64,000 nucleotides of DNA from Cynocephalus volans. Its lineage: Eukaryota > Chordata > Mammalia > Dermoptera > Cynocephalidae. The stretch spans positions 98,146,001 through 98,210,000 of the forward strand of contig NC_084468.1 of NCBI RefSeq assembly GCF_027409185.1, in the 5' to 3' direction. Below, piece after piece: positions 10,032 through 17,699 of the stretch (its first letter is position 1; each line of letters opens with the position of its first letter). The notes under the pieces are model-generated. The model had not been told where the DNA came from. It did not search any database and was given only the letters and a program-made list of their open reading frames with translations. Both the position numbers and the translations under genes were made by a program.

Positions 10032-10586
10032 TCACAATTCATTTTCATCCATTTCTATAGGAGAAGTGTTTTGTGTGGAACAGTATGAATAACTGCCATA
10101 CTCAGGTATGGGCTTATGTGGTGGCCAGTTGTTTTCTTCCAAGAGTGATCTTGGAGACAAAATAAATTGAGTCTCAAAAAATTCCAATGACTCTCCATCT
10201 TCTTTCTCCATCAGGAACTGATACTCACCAAATCTCACTATGCACTTGTATGGCAGGTCCATTTTATTTAGGTAGCCCAGCTCTCTACTGTCCACAATCA
10301 GACTGGTCTTCTTACTCATATTTTTAATTTCAAAAGAGAGAACTGAGCTGCCAAACTTCTTAAACAGCTGCAGAGAAAACTGAACTCGGGAAACCTGTTT
10401 GTCCTGAAAAGTATAATGACAGGTGGAATTTCGGCCAAATTTCACTACTTCGCTGGAGGAGAGTTTTTCTCGGTTACAAAACTTTATTGATTGAAATATT
10501 CCATTTCGCAACTGAGCAGGATGGTAAACAGTCATATGGAGACAAGTTACCGTCTCTTCTGTGTCTGCATCATCGAAACTGGACAT
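10032..10586 (-). CDS. TIFA: TIFA, TRAF-interacting protein with FHA domain
   Basis: Complete 184-residue TIFA in a single exon. TIFA is a cytosolic adaptor in innate immunity: phosphorylated on Thr9 downstream of ALPK1, it oligomerises by FHA-pThr9 contacts and recruits TRAF6 to activate NF-kappaB. Visible here are Thr9 in the N-terminal DADTEE; an FHA domain (about residues 45-125) with GRNS at 51-54, HYTF at 57-60, VSR at 65-67 and KN at 88-89; and a C-terminal TRAF6-binding motif with Pro176 and Glu178 in SPIEMDE. The length equals the usual 184. The start is the [11 protein letters not shown] Met, because the Met 10 codons upstream lies across the splice acceptor (minus-strand TTGTTGCAG, AG at 10609-10608) and is intronic. 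It sits head-to-head with ALPK1, its upstream kinase. Confidence 0.96.
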   Translation of the reverse strand: MSSFDDADTEETVTCLHMTVYHPAQLRNGIFQSIKFCNREKLSSSEVVKFGRNSTCHYTFQDKQVSRVQFSLQLFKKFGSSVLSFEIKNMSKKTSLIVDSRELGYLNKMDLPYKCIVRFGEYQFLMEKEDGESLEFFETQFILSPRSLLEENNWPPHKPIPEYGSYSYCSTQNTSPIEMDENEL

Positions 10587-10607
10587 GATGTGCACCAGAA
10601 GACCCAC
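10587..10607 (-). other. TIFA: TIFA coding exon 5' UTR and splice acceptor
   Basis: Twenty-one bases of 5' UTR in the coding exon. On the minus strand the acceptor reads TTGTTGCAG, then GTGGGTCTTC. The start ATG has A at -3, a fair Kozak context. Confidence 0.75.
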
Positions 10608-11569
10608 CTGCAACAATTAAACCACCAAGTTAGTTCATGCCTATACTTAAAGCACTGAGAACTTCAGTTCGGATATTTTGATGAAAATCTTCTGATAGGT
10701 GACTTATTTAGACTTTCAGAACACTTTCAGTTAACTAGTAGATATGTAAAATCTTACAGCCCTATGAGAACCACATATCTCTGAGAACCTTTTACTATCT
10801 CTTTACTTATTCATTTCTAGTTTGACTATAGCCATACATGTAATCTGGACAATAACAAGGAATGGTTATTGACAATAAAGTGATTTTCGTTAAAGCATAA
10901 GGAAACCTCAGTTCCTTTCTCATTTAAATAGAGTGACTTGAGCTCAGAGAAAATATGACAGCTGTACTTTAAAAAGAAAATCAGGAAATAAAGAATCCCT
11001 TTGGTTTGAATACCTTCAAAGGATATACACATAAAGAATAGCTATAGTTTCTTAACTATTATAATTAGATGTATTATGAATTGTTTAATCTGTTTAATAA
11101 ATTTTAAAGTTATAAATAAATAATTTCAACATTTATCCTTTATGTCCTCACTCAAATTTCTAGTAGGTAAATGATTAAAAATAGTAAATGCTTTAAATGG
11201 TTATTTCATTCTGTAATTTTAAAATTTAGATATTACATAATTTTAAAAAATAAGTCTCTACAAGGTAGTTCTAAATATCATAGTCTGCACTGGTACTGAA
11301 TTATTTATTTTTGTCAGTGTTTCCTAATGACTGGATGGACAAACTGTCACTAACCACAAGTAGCACAGTCTAACTGCTGTTAACCACATCCCTCTAGAGC
11401 AGATGGCTCAAGTTACCCTCCACCTACACTTCACTGCATATGTCTCTGATAATCAATCAATGGAGTATTTAAAGTAGTATAACAGGATAGGAGAATTAGT
11501 TACTAAAATTTTATGAAGTTATTTTGCAGGGAACTGTCATTTAAAAACTAATATAATTTAAAATGATTA

Positions 11570-11860
11570 CATGCACATAACTTAAAAAATCAAACAGTAA
11601 AAAAGGATTATTAAAAACGTCTCTTCTCCAACCCTAACCTTTGTCTTCCTCTTCTAGAGGCAACCAGCATATAACTATGCATGCACTCACATACATGTTT
11701 CTCCAGAAAGAGAAAAAAATTTCTTACACAAATCAGAACATACTGTATTTAGTTCTGGACCTTGCACTTTTCAATTGATCTTTTTTCATATCCATGCACA
11801 TGAATATACTTCATTTTTTAACAGCTTTATAGAATTCCTTAATCTAGTGTGGTGATAAAC
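11570..11860 (-). repeat. Old L1 3' region fragment, minus orientation
   Basis: Resembles reverse-complemented L1 sequence: 'aaatcaaacagtaaaaaagg', 'tctagaggcaaccagcatat', 'ttcttacacaaatcagaaca' and 'ttttttaacagctttataga'. It is diverged. Confidence 0.5.
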
Positions 11861-11969
11861 TACACCAATAAACAGATGCTGAATGCTCCTTGCAGTCCTT
11901 GAATGACTCATTTGCTTGTGCTACTGCTCTCTATGTGCTTATACTGATTTGGGGTTTTGGGATCAATAG

Positions 11970-12387
11970 TCTTTTTATTTTTTATTCATTTATTTATTTT
12001 TATTATGCATACATGTGGGGTACAACATTGATTTTCAATAATCATGTAGAATGTGTGGTGATTAGATCAGTATAGTTAGCTTATTCATCATTACAATATG
12101 CAATCATTCTTTGTGTACATTGACCAATTCCTCATTAGCCCCCCTCCCTCTATCCCTCCCCTCCCCTTTTCCACCTCTAGTTTTCTAAAAGTTCAATGTA
12201 TTACTGTGATTGTTGTTTCTTTCTGTCTCTTTTTATTGTTCATTTGTTTATTTATGGATTCGGCTCCCAGTTATAAGTGAGAACATGTGGTATTTCTCTT
12301 TCTATACCTGGGCTGTTTCACTTAGGATAATTTTTTCCAGGCTTATCCATGTTGTTGCAAATGGTAGAATTTCATTCTTTTTTACAC
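11970..12387 (-). mobile_element. L1 3' end, minus orientation (twin-primed insertion, part 1)
   Basis: Reverse complement of an L1 3' UTR: T-rich start, 'acatgtggggtacaacattg', a C/T-rich block (plus-strand view of the polypurine tract) near 12139-12174, 'tataagtgagaacatgtggt' and 'ttccaggcttatccatgttg'. It joins directly to ORF2 sequence in the opposite orientation at about 12388. Confidence 0.75.
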
Positions 12388-12620
12388 AAATCAATAAATG
12401 TGATACACCACATCAACAAAGTGAAGAAGAAAAACCATATGATCATCTCGATAGATGCAGAAAAAGCATCTGACAAAATTCAACAGTACTTCATAATAAA
12501 GACTCTCAACAAAATAGTTATAGAGGGAAGGTTTCTCAACATAATAAAAGCCATGTATGATAAACCCACTGCCAATATCATCCTGAATGGGGAAAAGCTG
12601 AAAGCTTTGATTTGTAGTTT
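12388..12620 (+). mobile_element. L1 ORF2 fragment, plus orientation (inverted 5' part, part 2)
   Basis: Plus-strand L1 ORF2 reverse-transcriptase segment. In frame it reads [14 protein letters not shown], the conserved IDAEKAFDKIQ block of L1 RT with F changed to S, then [15 protein letters not shown]. It ends around 12620. With the adjacent minus-oriented 3' end it makes the typical inverted structure of twin priming. It is not a functional gene. Confidence 0.8.
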
Positions 12621-13499
12621 TACCGTTTTTTTGTATGCCATCTATATTAGATGTTGGTATCAAAATTATACTGGTTTAAAAAAAAAAAAAACCGTAATGC
12701 TTCCCTTTCCCTTTCTGTGTTTGCTGCTATTTACTTTTACTTTTAAAATACACTCTTCTGTTTTAAAAGTTATGCTACTCAAAATCAAACTCTTAAATTA
12801 TTCAATTATTCACAAATAACATAGCTAAGCAAAGTTTCTTTTTTATTGATTTGGAAATACATATTTAATTTTAAACTTACTTTTGTAATAGATTTTTTGG
12901 ATATCCTTAACATCATATTGCATTACCCAAGCAGACATCACATGCCCAGCTATAAGCAGAAAAAGTGAAAGCAACCCTCAGAATCTTGGGCCAGGGGTGG
13001 TAAAAATTACTATGAAACCAAAGCCAACAAGAATTAACATATAATGGATCGAACTGGTTAATCCATCATACACTGTGATTTGAAGAGACTTTTTAATTTG
13101 ATAATAAAGTCTCATTATTCAAGAAGTGGACAGCTACAAAGAGATAATTATAACAAGTCATGAGGTGATGCAATTTACAATTGACAAGAAAAGAATTATC
13201 TGTTAACAAGTAAAAAGCCTAAATAAGAAGAGCAAGAATCCATTGGTGATCTCCAGCCTTGTCTAGGATACACTGCAATCATTCTAGTTCATTCTTGAAC
13301 TCTGGACAATAATAGTTCCAAAAGGAGAACTGACTTAAAAACCATGCCACATTCTGGATATAAACAGTCCTTAAGTAATACTCAGATTTTGTATGCTTTA
13401 TATAATTCATTAGTTTATAATTCAGTCTTTTGAGCAAATCCACCACCAAGAAGAGTTTGCTCCATATAGGCTCTTAGGCCTGGTACCGAGGGCAGATGC

Positions 13500-13980
13500 A
13501 CCATCCACTGCAAGAGGTAAAAACTATTATAAACCAGTGGTTATGAATCAGTGTGAATCAGTTCTCAGGGTTTGATGAACCTCTGGGTCCACAATTATGA
13601 CTCTCTCCAACAAAGTAGATTGTACTACTGTGAGATATTTGCTGCCTCCCCCTCCCAGGCCTATCCTTACTGATTCTAAGCCTTTAGAATGACAATCCAC
13701 TCCACTAACAACCATAGCAATGAAACAAAGACGTGACCCGTGAAGGTGCTTCCAAGCAGAAGCTTTAAAAGCCATTTGTAACTCTGCCTTTTCCCTCTTT
13801 CTCTTGCCACAACATCATTTCCTAAAAGGAGCAGCTCAGCCTGCATCCCAGAGGAAAGTGCTGAAGACATACATAAAATACATATAATATCAGCAAGAAA
13901 ATCAACCCATCTTCCTGTAAGCCACTGAGATTTCTGAGTCATCTGTTACTGTACCATAACGTAGTTTGAGCTGACAAATG
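13500..13980 (+). mobile_element. Probable MaLR (MLT1-like) LTR
   Basis: The 3' part 'agccactgagatttctgagt', then 'gttactgtaccataacgta', then 'gctgac' matches the end of MLT1-type LTRs in plus orientation. The 5' boundary is approximate and the subfamily is uncertain. The open frames within it (13548-13942 minus) are chance frames. Confidence 0.5.
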
Positions 13981-14048
13981 CATTCACCTGTCGAATGAAA
14001 GTATAATATGACAGCAAACCCCAAAAGAAAAGGCTACTACTTACTATA

Positions 14049-14131
14049 CAAGGGTACTTCAAAAACTTCATGGAAAAATGGAGTTAAAAGGTAATTATGA
14101 ATCTTTCCATGAACTTTTTGAAAACCCCTCA
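14049..14131. mobile_element. Mariner-type MITE with terminal inverted repeats
   Basis: About 83-bp element with inverted ends: left GGGTACTTCAAAAACTTCAT, right ATGAACTTTTTGAAAACCCC. TA dinucleotides lie close to both ends, as expected for Tc1/mariner target sites. It is too short to encode anything. Confidence 0.65.
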
Positions 14132-14330
14132 TATGTCTCTCACGTGCCAGGCACAATGCTAAGCCCTTTACACCTACCACTATCTAATCTTTAAAATAAC
14201 TCTATGAATCACCACTTCACAGAGCTGGATCTCGGAGGGTTGAAATAAATATACCAGATCACAAATCCAGTGTCAAAGGCAGTATTCAAACTCTAATGCT
14301 CCCTTTCTTAACCATTACAGACAATGCCTC
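14132..14330 (-). repeat. MIR SINE, minus orientation
   Basis: Inverted MIR core: 'gtgccaggcacaatgctaag', 'ccctttacacctaccactat', 'aaaataactctatgaatcac' and 'tcaaactctaatgctccctt'. Confidence 0.65.
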
Positions 14331-14749
14331 TCTGGTTACCAGTTACTTCACAGACTAGCACTTCACCTGCAGAGAAGGGGGCCATAGGAGTGTGTGTGCT
14401 ACAAACCAGCAAGACACCAAGCTAGAATCCAGTGGTGGGGAGGGAAATACTCCGTTAATACCACCTCATAGGAGGAACAGGCTCTGAAGTACCAGGTTAC
14501 TGTGAATATCAGTTATTCTTAAGCCTGGGTGTATAAATATTAGCATGGACCTAGTACCCACTAGTAACTGTGGCAGGTTGTTTGGGGAGCACTAAAGTTG
14601 AATAAATCATGGTCACTGAAATCAAGGAACTTAGAAACGATCCATTTGTTAACTCTACAAAGTGGCCTGAATCCCTAGCATTTCAGAATGGTCAATAGAA
14701 AAATAACTAAAATAATAAAATTAGTGGATTAAAAAGAATCGCTGGTGTG

Positions 14750-14965
14750 TAGGTGCTCAAAACAGCTTTTCAAAATCTGTTCATCATATATTGTCACAGA
14801 AACAGAACAATGAGCTTATTTAGTGATAACAATGGTTACCTCTGGAGAGGAAAACTGGGGCCCAGGGAAGGAAGGAGACTTATTTTTCAACACACACTTT
14901 CTACCTTTGGAATTATATACCATGTGTACTTCATGCCTATTCAAATATTTAACAAACATTTTCTT
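14750..14965 (+). repeat. Old L1 3' end fragment
   Basis: 'aacaatggttacctctggag' with the following purine-rich block and 'ttggaattatataccatgtg' match old L1 3' UTR sequence in plus orientation. No ORF remains. Confidence 0.5.
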
Positions 14966-15167
14966 TACAGAATCACAAACCATCTAATTTTTATGGAATT
15001 GAGTGGAATGGGAGATTAGCAAAGTAATGAAAGTGGTAAATTCTGTGATATCTAACATCAACAAGTTGTAAAAACACTGTTGATGTGTGACAAACAGTAA
15101 TATTTGTTAACAAAGGAACTACAATAGAAATACAATAAATATTTGTTTAGATATTTAGATATTTACA

Positions 15168-15274
15168 TATTTCTATATTTATTTCTAAATATACAATTAT
15201 AATATAATTAAATAATATTTATATAATTTATTTTATAATTTATCTAAATATATTTAGAAATAAATATAGAAATA
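15168..15274. repeat. Perfect 26-bp AT palindrome arms with AT-rich loop
   Basis: Arms at 15168-15193 and 15249-15274 are exact reverse complements (26 bp), separated by 55 bp that are almost only A and T. This is a cruciform-capable AT-rich palindrome in TIFA intron 1. No coding or transposase content. Confidence 0.85.
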
Positions 15275-16070
15275 AAAACAAACTGCTATTAGGATCTTTA
15301 TCAGCGAAAGCATAATACTGAAGGTATGGGCACTGCATTGAGTGTCAGTAGGAGAGTCAGAACCTCTCCTGTACTGGACACCAGGAAGTATACACTTCTC
15401 TGGGAGTCTTAGAGCTGGGAAGAGAAGGGTTAGATTCAGAGGAAAGCTTCTGATGTCTCTCAAGGGAAAGAAGAATGGATATGTGTAAAGGTATTACATG
15501 CATAACCACCATCTCCGCCTGCCACACGTGGGCACTACCTCAACTCCAAGGTCATGCAAAATCCAGTGAAGAGACATACTACCCTCACCTTGCAGATGGG
15601 TATTTGGCCTTCAGATGTCATTAACAAAAAAATATACAGAAATAATTTTGCTAAAAGAAGCCAGATGTCCAAGCACTTCAGCAGCAAGTTTGGCACCCCT
15701 GGGTGGTCATGCATGCCAACAAGGTTTCTCATGCTTTAACAGTTTGTTTTTAAAAATTAGGTTGATTGTAACAATGGAGCTTGTTCTGGATGATGTGCTA
15801 GTAAAGGTACTCCTCTAAAAGGTATCCCCATCCCCAAGTTCCCCCTATTGATATTATCAAGAGAGAGTATGTCTTTAGGTGTTTGCAAGTAGGAAGTTTC
15901 TGTTTTTATCAAAGGCTTTTTTCCGTTATAAAAAGCAAACACGGAGCTAATAGCAGGGGAGAGAAACTTTAAGTACAGCAAAAGACAAAGTTCTCCTCCT
16001 ACCTAAACCCCCGAACGGTTATCACCCTGCAACGTGGCTTTGAAAACATCTGTGAACTCTGTTAAGCAGA

Positions 16071-16101
16071 GCTGTGAGCCACAGTGCATAAGTAGCATTC
16101 T
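16071..16101 (+). repeat. Direct repeat copy 1, upstream of the TIFA/ALPK1 promoter
   Basis: A 31-bp block around GAGCCACAGTGCATAAGTAG is repeated at 16503-16533 with 27 of 31 matches. It lies in TIFA intron 1 close to the promoter. Confidence 0.6.
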
Positions 16102-16456
16102 TTCGTCGTTCAGCAGAATCAGTATTTACTAAGGCCACAGGTCTTGCAGAAGGAGTGGTGAAAACCAAACAGAGTAGGAGAAAAACCTTGGGAAAGCTCA
16201 GATGTGCACAGTCCCAGTTCTCGGTGGCTGCGGACATCCGCTGAGGTTCAGTGTGGATTTTGGTTTACAGAGGGTTTGGGAAATTACTCCTCCCAAGGTG
16301 AAAGCTTGGTAAAGTCCCAGAAAACAACGGATTAGGGCATTTTCCAAATAAATCAGACAGGAGCAAGGAGGCAGGTCTAAATGAACCCTGAGCAGAGGAA
16401 TTCGGCTCACCAGGGAGCCCAAGGCCCTGCAGAAAGATCTCACTCGGCACACGAGG

Positions 16457-16489
16457 GTGTGGGGCGGTGGGGGTGGCGGGGGGGGGGGT
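16457..16489 (+). other. G-rich tract (possible G-quadruplex)
   Basis: Runs of 4, 5 and 10 or more G separated by 1-4 bases on the plus strand just upstream of the CpG-rich promoter. Compatible with G-quadruplex formation; this is inference only. Confidence 0.4.
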
Positions 16490-16502
16490 CACGCGCAACT
16501 GC

Positions 16503-16533
16503 TCTGCGAGCCACACTGCATAAATAGCATTCT
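16503..16533 (+). repeat. Direct repeat copy 2, upstream of the TIFA/ALPK1 promoter
   Basis: Second copy of the 31-bp block at 16071, with GAGCCACACTGCATAAATAG at its core. One substitution creates a TATA-like ATAAATA, with no evidence that it is used. Confidence 0.6.
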
Positions 16534-16841
16534 AGATAGAAAGACCTTGCAGAGAACAGAAAAGTACAAAGAAAACGCACCTCATCTCCAATATTTCCTT
16601 TCAGTGCTCCCCTCATTTATATTCACATATTCTATAAACCTGGGATGGTGCTGTCTATAATTTTTCTAGCCTTTCCTCAGTATATCTTGAGCGTCTACCT
16701 GTGAGCCAAGACCGCAGCAACAGCGGGTCGTGACTTCTATGTGACACCCCTAAAACCTGCCAGACAAAGCTGCCCTCTTTGCGGAATAAACAGAAAAGAG
16801 TCAGTCCCCACCTCACCCCCAGATCGCCGCCTGGCAGTTAC

Positions 16842-17115
16842 CTTGGGGCGCTGGAGTTCGTGAACTTCTCGGAGCAGCTTCGTTTTCCCGGCTCACAAAG
16901 AGGCTAATGGAGGCGACCAGGCGGAAGGTCGGGAGACGGTCACCGCCCCCTGCCCCCGCCTCGGCGAAGGCGCTCGCGGGCCCTGCGGCTGCTCTCCCCG
17001 AGGGCCGGGTGTGAGCTGAAGTGGAGTCCGGGAGGGACGGGGCCGAGCCTGCGGGAGGGCGTAGCGCGACCGAGATGAAGGTTCGAAGACCGCGGATCGC
17101 CACTCCTCCCCCGCG
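16842..17115 (-). other. TIFA: TIFA exon 1 (non-coding, predicted)
   Basis: Predicted 5' UTR exon. On the minus strand it ends CGCCCCAAG before a good donor GTAACT (donor GT at 16841-16840) and begins about 30 bp downstream of a TATA box (minus-strand TATAAAG at 17147-17141). The start coordinate is an estimate from the TATA position. The exon is GC-rich, and the open frames across it on both strands are CpG-island artefacts. Confidence 0.6.
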
Positions 17116-17140
17116 CGCGGCGCCTCCTCCCGCCGCACGC

Positions 17141-17147
17141 CTTTATA
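17141..17147 (-). promoter_or_regulatory. TIFA: TATA box for TIFA
   Basis: The minus strand reads CTCTATAAAGGCG, a near-consensus TATA box placed about 300 bp upstream of the exon 1 donor. It supports a focused TIFA start near 17115. Confidence 0.55.
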
Positions 17148-17313
17148 GAGCCCGCGGCCAAAGCCCGGACGTTCCCAGACTCCGCCCGCCCCCTTCCGTC
17201 CCCGCACCGGGACCGCGGCGGCGGATACCCTTTCGTGTAAGAAGCCCAGGCCCTTCAGCGCCTTTCTGAGCTCTCTGACCGGGATTGATGCGCAGTGCAG
17301 GGACGCAGATCGC

Positions 17314-17322
17314 ACCAATCAG
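17314..17322. promoter_or_regulatory. CCAAT (NF-Y) box
   Basis: ACCAATCAG, a full NF-Y consensus, about 170 bp upstream of the TIFA TATA box and on the ALPK1 side of the CpG block. Confidence 0.5.
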
Positions 17323-17499
17323 GTGGCCTTCCCGGAGAACATGTGACTTGAGAGCGGGATTTTGAAAAGAAGGGAATTGATTACTTAAACATTAAAGGGC
17401 GGCATTCCCCCAAATGAGTGTTGCCCTGGGGGCGGAGGCAGGAGGGGAGTTGAACTAAGCTTTACGGGGCTCCGAGGATGCCAAACAAGCCAGGTACAC

Positions 17500-17660
17500 T
17501 GCATGCAGGATCTCAGCTAATCCCCACCGTCCGGACAGTAGGTCCCCCTTACAGACGAGTAAACTGAGGCTCAGAGAGTGGTTAAGTGGCGCGGCGAGCA
17601 AGAGCAGAGGCAGGATCTGAACCTGCTCCAGGATTCCCTCGCCTTGCACCCGAGCAGTCC
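17500..17660 (-). repeat. MIR SINE, minus orientation, in the ALPK1 upstream exon region
   Basis: Inverted MIR core: 'ttacagacgagtaaactgag', 'gctcagagagtggttaagtg' and 'ggcaggatctgaacctgctc'. It sits just downstream of the CpG-rich promoter, and together with flanking sequence could be transcribed as part of an ALPK1 5' exon. Confidence 0.75.
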
Positions 17661-17670
17661 GGGGACTTCC
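17661..17670 (+). promoter_or_regulatory. NF-kappaB consensus site
   Basis: GGGGACTTCC matches the kappaB consensus GGGRNYYYCC at every position. It lies about 0.5 kb from the predicted TIFA start. TIFA and ALPK1 signal to NF-kappaB, so a feedback role is possible; this is inference. Confidence 0.5.
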
Positions 17671-17688
17671 ACTCCTGGGGTTCCACAG

Positions 17689-17694
17689 GTAAAG
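17689..17694 (+). other. ALPK1: Candidate ALPK1 upstream exon donor
   Basis: CCACAG followed by GTAAAG at 17689 is an acceptable splice donor on the plus strand, about 0.6 kb downstream of the CpG block. It is a candidate end for an upstream non-coding ALPK1 exon that would include the MIR. Supporting evidence is weak. Confidence 0.25.
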
Positions 17695-17699
17695 GCTGG

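Larger units (their letters stand above)
10608..16841 (-). other. TIFA: TIFA intron 1
   Basis: About 6.2 kb intron between the coding exon acceptor and a donor (minus-strand CAAG then GTAACT) at the edge of the CpG-rich promoter. It holds L1 fragments (11570-11860, 11970-12620, 14750-14965), a probable LTR (13500-13980), a mariner-type MITE (14049-14131), a MIR (14132-14330) and an AT-only palindrome (15168-15274). The stretches 10640-11560, 12680-13490, 14340-14740 and 15300-16060 hold nothing I recognise. Confidence 0.7.
16820..17350. promoter_or_regulatory. CpG-rich head-to-head TIFA / ALPK1 promoter
   Basis: The only long CpG-dense block in the window. It contains a TATA box for the minus strand (17141-17147), GC boxes near 17183-17195, and an NF-Y-type ACCAATCAG at 17314-17322. 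By conserved gene order it separates TIFA (minus) from ALPK1 (plus), so it probably drives both the adaptor and its kinase. The ALPK1 transcription start in this block is not resolved. Confidence 0.7.

Noticed and set aside
10587-10616. Upstream Met giving a 194-residue TIFA
   Set aside because: The extra 10 codons run across a splice acceptor (TTGTTGCAG). The downstream Met gives the usual 184 residues with Thr9 in place.
12349-12819. 156-codon open frame as a possible gene
   Set aside because: It is L1 ORF2 reverse-transcriptase sequence (ISIDAEKA) fused by an inversion junction to unrelated flanks.
15554-15739. Ribosomal-protein pseudogene, from an AKRS...MPTR pattern
   Set aside because: Only two short words match, with different spacing, and the DNA shows no further similarity.
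16813-17318. Open frames of 70-141 codons on both strands in the GC-rich block
   Set aside because: GC-rich DNA has few stop codons; the frames overlap each other on both strands, are Ala/Pro/Arg/Gly-rich and match no family. The block is better explained as promoter and 5' UTR.
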